Assembly (NCBI GenBank): GCA_027405735.1
Contig: JAPEHQ010000016.1
Span: 372,001 to 436,000, forward strand
Length of the DNA stretch: 64,000 nucleotides
From: Mucor racemosus
Taxonomy: Eukaryota; Mucoromycota; Mucoromycetes; Mucorales; Mucoraceae
Reading direction: 5' to 3'
Part shown: piece after piece, positions 47,536-61,341 of the stretch
Layout: every line of letters begins with the position of its first letter
Position numbering within the stretch: position 1 is the first letter of the stretch
Program-made: the position numbers and the translations under genes
Notes under the pieces: model-generated
Seen by the model: only the letters and a program-made list of their open reading frames with translations
Databases searched by the model: none
What the model was told of the DNA's origin: nothing

Positions 47536-47734
47536 TATGACTACGGCCGACCTGTGCTGCACAAGATAATTTCGTTGTGCCCAGATGGGCTGCATACTAT
47601 AGCCTGACAAGCTGTTGAGCCCACTGAATATGGTTAAAAAGACAATGATATGCACATGGGCACAATAAAAGAAACTGCACACGAGCATAACGCTAAGTCG
47701 CCTGTATGTGCAGAATTATAGATTCTGCCCGTGT

Positions 47735-48990
47735 GAATATAACAATGAATGACAATAGGATGTTTCTGATTTAGATTGACATTTATCATAAAGGGGGCTG
47801 ATAATACGCTTGATGCCCATGTTTATGTTTATGATATTGGAGAGGTAAAACTAAAATTTCATGTAAATCACCTCTAGTGCAATAACTATAAAGTAAGGCT
47901 ATATTATAATCAAATAAACTACCCCACCACAATATTAACATGTATAAAGTTTTACAGTAATAAGCTTGAATCAAGTCGGTACAGCATTGTAAATTCTTCA
48001 AAAAGTTCTCAAGTATTATAAAATCTCTTATTTTTAAGACTTACAAGGCTTATAAGCGGAATATTAATTTAGAAAATTATTTTTGTCCAGATCATCAATT
48101 TTGACATTTTTTAAATTTTTTTTTCTGGTTTTGCAAATTTAGAGTTAATTATACTACCAATTATAAAAAAAAAATATACACATATACAGAATTTAGCGCT
48201 CTATTTGCTCAATAAAAAATAACAAATATTTTTATTGCAAAATATTACATGAAAATTCTTTAATCAAAAAACCGTTTTTGGACCAAAAATGGTAAGTTTC
48301 ATTACTTAACATTTAATATTAAGTTTTCATGAAATGTGTATTAGCTATACCTACAATTTTCTCTCACAATGTAGTATATTTAAACATTGATTTTGGTATC
48401 AAAATTTGGTTTTTCTGTTTTTTGACCAAAATCATGAGTGTTGGTAAGGGTAAGATGAGCCCCAAAAATGTCCGCTACAAAAACTGAATTTTCAGACGGT
48501 ACGTGGTTAAATATAAGAAAAGTAAAAAAAAAAAACGCATTTTCATTTAAAGCTTAGATATATACCATAGTATAAAAGACTTATCCGCTCGATAGTGTTA
48601 TGCTCAAATACTGCGTCGCTCTACGGGCTCGCTTTTGCAATTTTTTAATGAATCTATGATATGACAGACAGCTTTTCTAGTAGAAAAATGTATGTTTTTA
48701 TGATAATAGATATTGCCTATTTTGTTTAGTTTATGGGTTGATGCGCCGTAATGCTGCTTTTACATTCGCTGAAATGTGCAATTTAGCAGGGTTTTAATTG
48801 CGCCAAATAACGTAAAGCCTTGAAAATCCTTTTCTACGTGTGTTGTTTCTCTTTTTGTTTTCATCTTCCACGAATATTATTCACCGTTTGATAAGGCATA
48901 TCAGACTATCAAGCTGGTATTCTTTTCTTTTATCTGAATACGCATTCTAACATAAGAGACTAATGTTTTTAATATAGGTAGCAGTATTGT
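47735..48990 (-). repeat. Left arm of a large inverted repeat (with 51175-52585)
   Basis: Near-perfect reverse complement of 51175-52585 except for a gap of about 160 bp near 47795. The two arms are more alike than either is to the X1 version (29300-30750), e.g. CCATTTTTGGTCC in both arms versus GTACTTTTCGCCC in X1. Spacer about 2.2 kb. Confidence 0.85.
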
Positions 48991-49028
48991 AAGCTATGAA
49001 AAGCTTGATTTTTAATAATACAGCAATT

Positions 49029-49583
49029 TGTTTAGGATATTGACTAAATATTGAGCTGGATTATGTAATACTAATAATGAGCGCAGAATGTATGGTTCAT
49101 CGTAAGTTCTTAATATGTTATCTGGACATGATCATTAGAGTTAGGAACTGGAAGGAATGATTCATATCAACTTTATCTCAATTGTGGAATAAGGTGGAGT
49201 GATTTTATTATATATTATATTTAGTCTAAGATGAGGTGATATTATTGAAGCTGAGCCAATGGAAATCGTTACCGACGATTCACATTGGTTTGTTCTGTTA
49301 TAAAGAATATTCTATCTACTTAACTTTGCCTCCTCCTTGTCGGATCTGATTCTGGTCATATCTATTTACATCAAAACCTCATACAACTGGTTTCCCAACT
49401 TATGAAATCAAGATCCAACTATCGAATGTTATACCCTATATCCGCGCTCCTAAAACATATAAATACCTGATCTTTATACTCATAGCTTGAGATCTTCATC
49501 TTTTTTTCCTTATACATATACTTAATAAATATATCTAGTTCTAAATGTATTTTAGCTGATTATCTTAAGTATATATATAAACA
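49029..49583 (+). mobile_element. Solo LTR, TGTTTA family
   Basis: 555 bp, TGTTTAGGAT..TATAAACA, flanked by 5-bp duplication CAATT (49024-49028 and 49584-49588). The empty site is preserved at 30776-30780. Contains ACATATAAATACC (TATA) and AATAAA-type signal in LTR order. No internal region, so LTR-LTR recombination has removed the retrotransposon body. Confidence 0.92.
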
Positions 49584-49676
49584 CAATTAAATAAAAAACA
49601 AGAGGATAATAATAGCATATGGTGAGTATTTACCATCTAAGTAAGTTTGATAAAGTATGCTTTGAAATCCTTTGTT

Positions 49677-50191
49677 ATGTCGATACTCATCATAGGTCTT
49701 ACATCCAAGGTCTCAGTCTATAATTAGTGTTATAGTAAATTAATGCAGATCATTGATTTACATCATATTCTTAGATAGTAAAACCCTAGTAGTAGTTACA
49801 ATTAATGTGTATAAATACCTCCTTTGTGATTTATCAGAATATGTTTATGTTAAATAAAAACTAGAAGATTTAATCAAGTAAAAAGATTTTGTTTATTGGA
49901 ATGAAGTTAATAGAGTTTATATACTATTTGATTTGGGGAATTAATAATGTGATAAGGCAGTTTAGATGTTATTTAATAGTAATGTGTTATGTTGGCATAT
50001 AATGTTGGAATATCGCACTGGAGTATCATGCTTTTGTACCATACTTCTAAACCATGCTTTTAGGAGCATGATGGTATAATTAATTAATATTCAATTAAGT
50101 AACTTCCGGTTCCAAATCTGTTATTGTTTACTTTTTTGGATTTGACATGATCCGGTTTAAGAATGATACATCTTTTTGGATGTATTACTAT
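49677..50191. other. Unassigned insert between X copies
   Basis: About 510 bp unrelated to X1 or X2. A stretch at about 49744-49825 is the reverse complement of 53951-54031, which is itself an insertion relative to X1, so both probably derive from another mobile element. Contains a CCATGCTTTTAGGAGCATGATGG hairpin-like segment near 50052. No ORF. Confidence 0.5.
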
Positions 50192-51174
50192 CACTACGGC
50201 CGACCTGTGCTGCACAAGATAATTTTTTTGTGCCCAGATGGGCTGCACCACACTATAGCCGGAGCTCTTATTCCCACTGAATATGGCTAAAAAGATAACA
50301 AAACGCACATGGGCACAACAAAAGAAACTACACACGAGCATAACGCTAAGCCTGTATGTGCAGAATTATAGGTTCTGTCCATGTGCATGATGACACTAAT
50401 CCCATGTGTGCATGATAGTAGAATTACCCATAAGCATATCATTATCCCTATCTGTGCATAATAATAAAATCTGACCATGAGCATAATAATGAGCTAATTG
50501 TATGGGCACAAACGGGTTTGTACATGAGCATTGTGCCGGTCTCAAAATTCCATTGTATTTTTTACTGGAATGGGTTTTTAAACTACATTTGTTTTTATTA
50601 ATATAGGTTATAGCCAATACAATTCAATACATTGTTGTGTTTTTGATGTAGAGCAATACATGCAAGAGACAATATATTTACAATTATCATCATTTGTAAA
50701 TATATTTATAGCTATAATGTTTACAGCAACAATGGTCTTTGCTCGAGCATAAACTTAAATAACACTTACTGTTTAAATTTATATGCCAAGCCAAATCTAA
50801 GATTATAGATGTTACTTTATCATTCATAAAATTTAAACAAATTAACCTTCTTTAAACTTATTATTTTAGTTTACGATTGTCAGCTGTAAAAATACTTGTT
50901 TTTAAGCATAGCTACAATGAAAATTATGGTTGTTAGACAAGACATCAGATTATTCTTTTTTGTGTTTCTATATCATTTGAAATTCTATCGCTTTTCTGGA
51001 ACATTTCGGGGGTTTGTAGCCAGTTCTAGCTTTTTATTGAATAGATGATATAAATATTATGGCCTTTGATTTGATCTGGTAATCAAGAAATACGTCCAAA
51101 AATATAGTAGTAAAAAATAATATTTGATCTTAGAATGTAGTTAAATGAAAATAATATCAGTCTCTAATATAACG

Positions 51175-52585
51175 ACTGCTACCTATATTAAAAACATTAG
51201 TCTCTTATGTTAGAATGCTGCCAATTCAGATACAAGAAAAGAATACCCTCTTGATAGTCTGATATGCCTTATCAAACGGTGAATAATATTCGTGGAAGAT
51301 GAAAACAAAAAGAGAAACAACACACGTAGAAAAGGATTTTCAAGGCTTTACGTTATTTGGCGCAATTAAAACCCTGCTAAATTGCACATTTCAGCGAATG
51401 TAAAAGCAGCATTACGGCGCATCAACCCATAAACTAAACAAAATAGGCAATATCTATTATCATAAAAACATACATTTTTCTACTAGAAAAGCTGTCTGTC
51501 ATATCATAGATTCATTAAAAAATTGCAAAAGCGAGCCCGTAGAGCGACGCAGTATTTGAGCATAACACTATCGAGCGGATAAGTCTTTTATACTATGGTA
51601 TATATCTAAGCTTTAAATGAAAATGCGTTTTTTTTTTTTACTTTTCTTATATTTAACCACGTACCGTCTGAAAATTCAGTTTTTGTAGCGGACATTTTTG
51701 GGGCTCATCTTACCCTTACCAACACTCATGATTTTGGTCAAAAAACAGAAAAACCAAATTTTGATACCAAAATCAATGTTTAAATATACTACATTGTGAG
51801 AGAAAATTGTAGGTATAGCTAATACACATTTCATGAAAACTTAATATTAAATGTTAAGTAATGAAACTTACCATTTTTGGTCCAAAAACGGTTTTTTGAT
51901 TAAAGAATTTTCATGTAATATTTTGCAATAAAAATATTTGTTATTTTTTATTGAGCAAATAGAGCGCTAAATTCTGTATATGTGTATATTTTTTTTTTAT
52001 AATTGGTAGTATAATTAACTCTAAATTTGCAAAACCAGAAAAAAAAATTTAAAAAATGTCAAAATTGATGATCTGGACAAAAATAATTTTCTAAATTAAT
52101 ATTCCGCTTATAAGCCTTGTAAGTCTTAAAAATAAGAGATTTTATAATACTTGAGAACTTTTTGAAGAATTTACAATGCTGTACCGACTTGATTCAAGCT
52201 TATTACTGTAAAACTTTATACATGTTAATATTGTGGTGGGGTAGTTTATTTGATTATAATATAGCCTTACTTTATAGTTATTGCACTAGAGGTGATTTAC
52301 ATGAAATTTTAGTTTTACCTCTCCAATATCATAAACATAAACATAAATAGTGTCCATCACTGGAACCTATTGCCGCCTTTTTACTCTCTTTGTCCCAAGC
52401 CCATTTATTCAATGCTTTACCAGAACCAACTTAAGTACTTGCAAATGGCTCGTCGGTATTTGCAATTAAATTTCATAAATTAAATTCACTGGTTTCATCT
52501 ACAGTAGCATCAAGCAAGCGTATTATCAGCCCGCTTTATGATAAATGTCAATCTAAATCAGAAATATCCCATTGTCATTGTTATA
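51175..52585 (+). repeat. Right arm of the large inverted repeat
   Basis: Part of X2; reverse complement of 47735-48990. Could fold back with it, and is a potential source of double-stranded RNA if transcribed through. Confidence 0.85.
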
Positions 52586-52626
52586 TTGTAAGCTATAAAA
52601 AAAACTTGATTTTTAATAATACAGCA

Positions 52627-53028
52627 TGATATATCAGAAGTTTACCCAGATGTAGAAATCCAGGAACAACTATTGAAATCCAACATGGCATGACATTTAG
52701 TAACTCATACTAAATGTCATACATAACACATAACCACTAGCATTAACAGCGACTATCAGGAACATTCAGGAACAATTCGTAGCAATGAAACATAAGCAAT
52801 CCTATATCTTATTCAAATGATACAATCACAGATTCCCAATTCCACAAATTTCATTGTATATGATTTGTTCCCAAATCATATCAAGTACCTCAATACCCGG
52901 CAATTCATTAATAATATTGATAATCATATAACCATTTAGAAAACATATAAATACGAAGCATCAATGAATTAATAAAATGTATCTTTTAGCAGAGTATTTT
53001 TATATTATTAGTATCTTTTGATATAACA
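52627..53028 (+). mobile_element. Solo LTR, TGATAT family
   Basis: 402 bp, TGATATATCAG..GATATAACA, flanked by CAGCA on both sides (52622-52626 and 53029-53033). Empty site CAGCA at 30773-30777. Contains ACATATAAATAC near its 3' half. Different sequence from the 49029 LTR although inserted at nearly the same element position. Confidence 0.9.
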
Positions 53029-55604
53029 CAGCAATTAAACAAAAAACAAGAGGATACTAATAGCGTATGGTGAGTATTTACCATCTAAGTAAGTTTGATG
53101 AAGTATGCTTTCAAACCCTTTTAAAAATCCTGAGGCAAATACAACATCTTGGTCCTGTAACTTCTATCCCTCAAAATGTTGCGATTTCCACTACTACACA
53201 ATATTGAATACACCTTTTATCTAACTTGACCTCAATGTACATTGTTGGGTATTAGTTTTTTACCAGTAGTTGTATTTTCTCTTATTCATTAGTATTCATT
53301 CATATTGAACGATGCTTTGTAGTACTGCCAAAAAAGAAGAATGAATGCTTTAAGAGTTCTCTGCATATCAAATTAAACAACTTAGTCAGTAATGATTGTA
53401 CTTAACTATGATTTTTGAACCTATTATTGAGTTAATCAGGATAATTAGTACTATCGTTCAAAAGTAATCCTTGTTTTATACATTTACATTCACCCATTCA
53501 ATAAATGACATTGAATTTATTATTTGTTATAGTGTATCAATCAACCAACTTCACCTTGATTCGTTACATTTGACAATTAAATACCTAAATTACACTTGAG
53601 CCACCAGGTATCGCCACAAAAAAATCTCGTACACAGGTTGACGAAGTATCACAATTTGTATCCTTTTTTTGTGTTCATAGATTTGAGCTCTCTTACACAT
53701 TCATAGATATCTGCATGACCTATTATATCTGTATCTGTTTAATTTATTTAACTGGAATACATTGAACGCCAACATTGTACTCAATAAAACGCCTTACTTT
53801 ATTACGAGTTAACACAACTAATTTGATGCTAGTTTAGTATCAGCAGTTGTTGAATCAAATAAATTTGAGATTAGACGACCTGAAATGTCAAAAGAGTCTA
53901 TATAAAAATCTTGCCAGAATATTCCACTTTTATTAATACATCCTTTGGATGTATTTATACACATTGATTATAACTACTACTAGGATTCTACTATCTAAGA
54001 ATATGATGTTAAATCAATGATCTGCATTCATTTAATTTAGCTGTTGGCCACTAAATAGAAACAAATACTTTTTAGAAACTAAGTAGACTAACATTAGTTT
54101 ATTTTTCGTTCATTCAAATCAAGTCAATACTATACATGCTTTTATAATCATCAGTTTTTCTCTAGGTAGATATCGACTTTAGACCAAAAAAGCATTGATT
54201 ATAACGTAGGTAATAATGAAACAAAATGATTAAATCCTGGATGCTTTTTTTGCTCGAGAAAGATATTATAGTACGCCCTAATATGAACAGTTAATAATTC
54301 ATTTCCAAATAAACAATGAGAAAATCATGCACTTGCATCTGCTACTTGATTTCAGTTTATAAAAAAATATTGGTCTTTTTGTTGTAGCTTAAAACGTAAA
54401 TAAAAGAGCCGAGGAAAGAGTAGGGAAGAAAAAAGGTTTTTTGTATTACAAACAGAAATTTACAAAGGCATAAATACTTTTAGTGTTACCAAACAGGTTG
54501 TTGTCGTTGTTCCCATTTGGTCCCCGAAAGAAGAACATGGCAGAACTCTTTCAAACCCCAAAATTCAAATTGATATATCTCATCAGTAAGACAATTCTGT
54601 TGAATCAGAGTAGCTCACGTCTGCTTTAAACCATTCAAATTATCATCGTTATTAATTATATTATGATTGATATACTTTATTAATAAATTGACTAAAAAAC
54701 CTTGATCTCATTGCTCTGCTCATCTGGGCTGCCTGATCTGCACAGAATGTTTTATTCTACCCATCTGTGCAGATCATTATGCCCATGGGAAGCATAATAG
54801 TTCGGCCGTAGTGCATACAAAATAGTTTAGAAAAGCACGCGTTTTCATTTCCCCATTTCCATAGCACCTTGGGGAGGCTAAACTTTTTTAATTCTATAGA
54901 TTAACATTAGAAGTACCTGCCATTGCAACAGGAGGTCATTTAAATTCATATTCGTCGAGCACTGATGAACGTACTGACTTTAGTAGTAGGTGGAAATGGC
55001 AGGTAACCGATTTGTTGTTTAAACATACTGAATACAGAATGACTAATGGAAGCTAATATCTAAAGTACTTGTAATACTTATTTATATCTATATCCTTGTA
55101 GAATGGCAGCTTATTAGGGTCAGTATTCATTGCATAGATATTGTATTTAAACTGTTTTCAATAAAAGTGCGCAGTAAGTTATAGATGCACTTTGGCGACA
55201 ATTTTCTCGACACACAGTAGGCTGTAGAAGCTGCCCTTTGAGGTCAGCGTGTCATTGATGGTGTGGACCTACAGTATAACCATATAAAGTTAAAAGTTAT
55301 TAGGATCGAAACTCGCAGTGAGATAAGGTTTTTATTTTCGATTTTCTACGGCTGTAAAAAATATGGTTCAGATGATTTTTGGATTATTTACAGATTTTCG
55401 CCCAATATTGAGTTGAGTTACGTCAAATATTTGAAGATGATGCACCTCTCCTCTGTGGGCCATTGATATTATCTGCCTAAAAATAAAAGAGTTAATACCA
55501 GGATATACAGCAAGTGCACTGGCCAAACAACATCAACCAAATTAACCTAAAATCGATTGTAAAAATTAAGCACCAAAATTGAGATGCTAAATTTTTATAT
55601 CCAT

Positions 55605-55835
55605 TGTAGGTTTTTGCCTATTATTTATGTTAAATCTCATTTCAATCCCATATTGAACCTGACATCATCCAAATGGAATTGAAATGGTATAAATACTTTT
55701 AGAATCCAGGACCTGATGGCTCCTGGCTTCCTTTTTTAACTTAAGAATAAAGACCCTACGTTCTCCGTGGTATAATCGCTTGTAGTCTTTATTTTATTTG
55801 TATTGGAAATAATCGTTATCTACATATAACTCTCA
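55605..55835 (+). mobile_element. Short solo LTR (231 bp)
   Basis: TGTAGGTTTTTGCC..CATATAACTCTCA, bounded by TCCAT duplications (55600-55604, 55836-55840). Empty site in copy 1 near 32920. Contains GGTATAAATAC and, downstream, AATAAAGACC, a compact promoter and polyadenylation layout. Confidence 0.88.
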
Positions 55836-56138
55836 TCCATAAGCTAGATCCAATCGAAAACTACTCTACATTTTTTGTTTCTGTGAAAAATATTGATCTT
55901 TCGTCGAGATAATCAAAATAATAATTCATATCACAACTTAAATCCTATCATAACTGAGTTCTAAAATTGATTTGCAAAATCGATCAGGAAATGATTTAAA
56001 AAGCAAAATAGTTTAATAGCTCATAAACTGTAAAGTAAGTTGTGCTAGTGTGTTAAATAGTTTTTGTACAGTTTTGAATTCTACATCCATCTAAACAAAA
56101 TTTAAAAAAATATTTCACATAAAATTTTGCGTAAAATG

Positions 56139-56684
56139 TGTTTAGGACATAGACTATACTGGGTACATGTATTACTAGTAGAAGTGCTCAAAGGATTATG
56201 TAGACATTATTCTTAGCATAGAAGGATGAGTATGAGGTGATAATGATGTATGCCAATTTTATTTCATTTAGTTATGTTACATTTAGTCTATGATGAAATG
56301 GTGTAGCCTGAGATCCTGAAGTGAGCCAATCATGAACTCGTTCCTGGAAATGGAATTCAACTATTCCATTTGTATCAACATTCACGGTCTAAAGTAAATC
56401 AAGCATGAAGATCCTATATACTTAACTTGGTCGTATCCTACTAAACTTGCTATGGCCAACCTATTATATCATCATGTTGTAATCAACTAGTTCTTCAAGA
56501 AGATGAAATCATACTTTCATACACTCTGTATTGTAGACTCTATATCCACGCTTCCAAAACATATAAATACCCTGAATCCTGACGTCGTTCGAGATGGATT
56601 CGTTATCTTTTACCTACAATATACTCAATAAATATATCTAGTTTTAACTTTATTTTCTAGTTATTCATTGTGTATATTTAAACA
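56139..56684 (+). mobile_element. Solo LTR, TGTTTA family
   Basis: 546 bp, TGTTTAGGACAT..TATTTAAACA, with 5-bp duplication AAATG (56134-56138, 56685-56689). The empty site GCGTAAAATGCAATT is intact at about 33625-33640. Same family as 49029-49583 but clearly diverged; shares ACATATAAATACC and the TCAATAAATATATCTAG 3' block. Confidence 0.93.
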
Positions 56685-57758
56685 AAATGCAATTAAAATT
56701 TTGGAGGTTTTTTAAAGACGCAGGATACTTTTTATAAGCATATTTTAAATATAAACAATGCAAATAATGCGCAACAAAATTATCTATCGATAGAGCTACC
56801 GCCGAACCTTCTAGCTGCATTTTTCATAGAGAAAACAACATTTTTGTCCAAATTTTTTTCTGTTTCAGAATTTGGGATGAGGGTATACAAGGGGAAAATT
56901 GAGGTTAGAGATGAGAATATCTCTTTGTACACATTTTTGAGGATATCTTCACGAAAAATCAGTATTTTGAAAAAATCTAAATTAGGTCTGAGAGAGCTCA
57001 ACAAGCTTAATGACATGAATACAAAAAAAATATTGCTCAATTTAGCCAATATTTTGAAACCTACTATAGAAATGCCAAAAAAAAAAAGAAAAAAAATAAA
57101 AGTGCTCAGGGTTTTTTTATATTAAAATATGTTATAGAGCACTTCAAAACAAGTAAGTTTTATTATTAGGAAGTGTTAGTATAGCTTAATTTTGTCTAGA
57201 GATATGAAGCCTCAAAGTTTTCAATTTTTAGCAGTGAAATACGCGTAAAAAATCTGAAACATTAGCGCTGAAAAATTAATACCAACTGCAAAAAATAGGA
57301 TATTTCCGGATACTTGTTTTTAAACTAAAGCCGAACATCTCAGGTACATTGGCATATAATTTTTTCTTGGCGTTATTTAGTGAAAAAAAAAGTAGAGCAG
57401 GGATGAAAAATGAGACCCAGTTTTTAAAGAAAAAGCAGTGAATTTTACGTATTTTTGAGTCTTCCGTGAGATATAAAATAAATTCAGGAATAGGTAGCAT
57501 AATGCGACCAACTCATATCTATTTATTAGTGTCTAAGATATATTCTAAAAAGTGTTTAATATGAGGTTAATTATAGAAAAGAGGGCACGCTCTGATTTTG
57601 AAGATAGAAAACTATGAGAATTCAATTTTTTGAAATTCAAATTTTGCTCAACCAGATATCTACGAAAGAAATTACGAAATCCATTTTAACATATGGAGTG
57701 TACCTTTTTTTCTGAAAGTTTCAGCAAAACAAATTGTTGTCAATTATAGAGTGTAATA

Positions 57759-60271
<2,513 letters not shown>

Positions 60272-60672
60272 GTCATCTTTAATAAAATGTATATACATGT
60301 CTAGTGATGCAATTTTATGAAATGTCTTTACTAAGCAACTAATGTCCCCGTTGCCCGGGAACTGTTGTCTCCATGCTTGTAGATCTCCTGTTGTGATAAG
60401 GAAGAACGGGATCCTGTCTGGAAGACATGGCGGACATGTAATGATGCGAAACTTTATCAGCCTTTTTTTTAATTGACTATGATGGTCGTCACCACTCCTT
60501 TTTTTTTTTTTCCTCTTTCTTTTTTTGTTTCTGTTTCCTTTTTGCTTTTTTTTATATTCCACACATATTTATAGACCCTCTTTTGAGCACTTTTTCTTTA
60601 TTTACTAAAATAAGAAAAACAAAAGAAAATACGATAATTGACGAGAAAAAAAAAGCAGAGAAAACAACCAAC
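60272..60672. other. TAH18 3' flank and TUP1 promoter
   Basis: AATAAA-type signal near 60281, T-rich tracts at 60463-60550, then an A-rich leader before the TUP1 ATG. In-frame codons upstream of that ATG (from 60583) are low-complexity and not part of Tup1. Confidence 0.5.
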
Positions 60673-61307
60673 ATGTCTGTCTATAATCATCGACCTATGG
60701 GACCTCCCACTCCTAGTCGTTTGATTGAATTATTAGATGCTGTAAAAGGCGAATACGATCAGCTTGCTCAAGAAGTCATTGTTTGCAAAAACCAAAGAGA
60801 CGAATATGAACATAAAAGTAAGTTTTTTGTGTGGATCATTTCATTCAAAATCCAACGCGTATTCACACATTTTATAAAGTGAATAATCAAATTCAAGAAA
60901 TGAATTTGTTCCAACAAAATTTGCTTGATCTCGAGAGAACTCAACAAATGATTAAAAAACAGTAAAAATCAATTGGAAATGATTTAAATTCTCGAAGTTA
61001 ATTCTTTAAACTTATAGATACGAAGAAGAAATCGCTAGACTTCGTCAACAATTGGACCAACAGGTAAGCATAATGAAAATAAAGAAAAGATTAAGGGAAA
61101 AGACGAACAGCGAAATTAATTTTAATAGTCCCAACACCCTCAACAACATGGTAGTGGTGCTGTTGCCCCTCCTCCCCCTCCTTCTGTTACATCTGGTGCT
61201 TATGGCGGTAAATATTAGAATTAATTGCAGAAAATCATATTTGCAGAAAAAAAATTTTATACTAAATAATATGTCGATTGGTTGATATAAAGGGCCTTCA
61301 GGATATC

Positions 61308-61341
<34 letters not shown>

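Larger units (their letters stand above)
47536..49676 (+). mobile_element. CACTA-like element X, copy 3, internally rearranged
   Basis: Left terminus GACTACGGCCGACCTGTG (first base changed from C) plus about 200 bp of subterminal sequence. A segment then equals the reverse complement of 51175-52585 (47735-48990). Plus-strand colinearity resumes at the TTGTAAGCTAT position and continues to about 49676. Relative to X2, one part is deleted (50390-51175 equivalent) and one inverted. Contains solo LTR 49029-49583. No protein-coding capacity; the 71-codon minus ORF at 47786-48001 also appears at 52162-52350 only because the DNA is the same. Confidence 0.7.
50192..54813 (+). mobile_element. CACTA-like element X, copy 2 (both termini present)
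   Basis: Left terminus CACTACGGCCGACCTG at 50192; right terminus TCGGCCGTAGTG at 54802-54813, an inverted 12-mer. Subterminal repeats occur at both ends (TGTGCATAAT-type on the left; CTGCACAGA and ATTATGCCCATGG on the right). About 4.2 kb once the solo LTR (52627-53028) is discounted. Non-coding and colinear with X1. Right flank CATACAAAATAG and the left flank before X3 (CATATAT) suggest a degenerate duplication of the original G target. Autonomous transposase must be supplied in trans. Confidence 0.75.
54814..57758. repeat. Repeat G, copy 2, right segment
   Basis: Direct diverged copy of 28140-28325 followed by 32630-34645. Contains two solo LTRs absent from copy 1. The part around 55000-55330 has no partner in copy 1, showing that copy 1 suffered the deletion. 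Non-coding. Confidence 0.8.

Noticed and set aside
47786..52350. A Tyr/Leu-rich 62-71-codon ORF present in both X copies
   Set aside because: Same recent DNA repeated in inverse orientation; the X1 copy breaks it, so there is no sign of selection for a protein.
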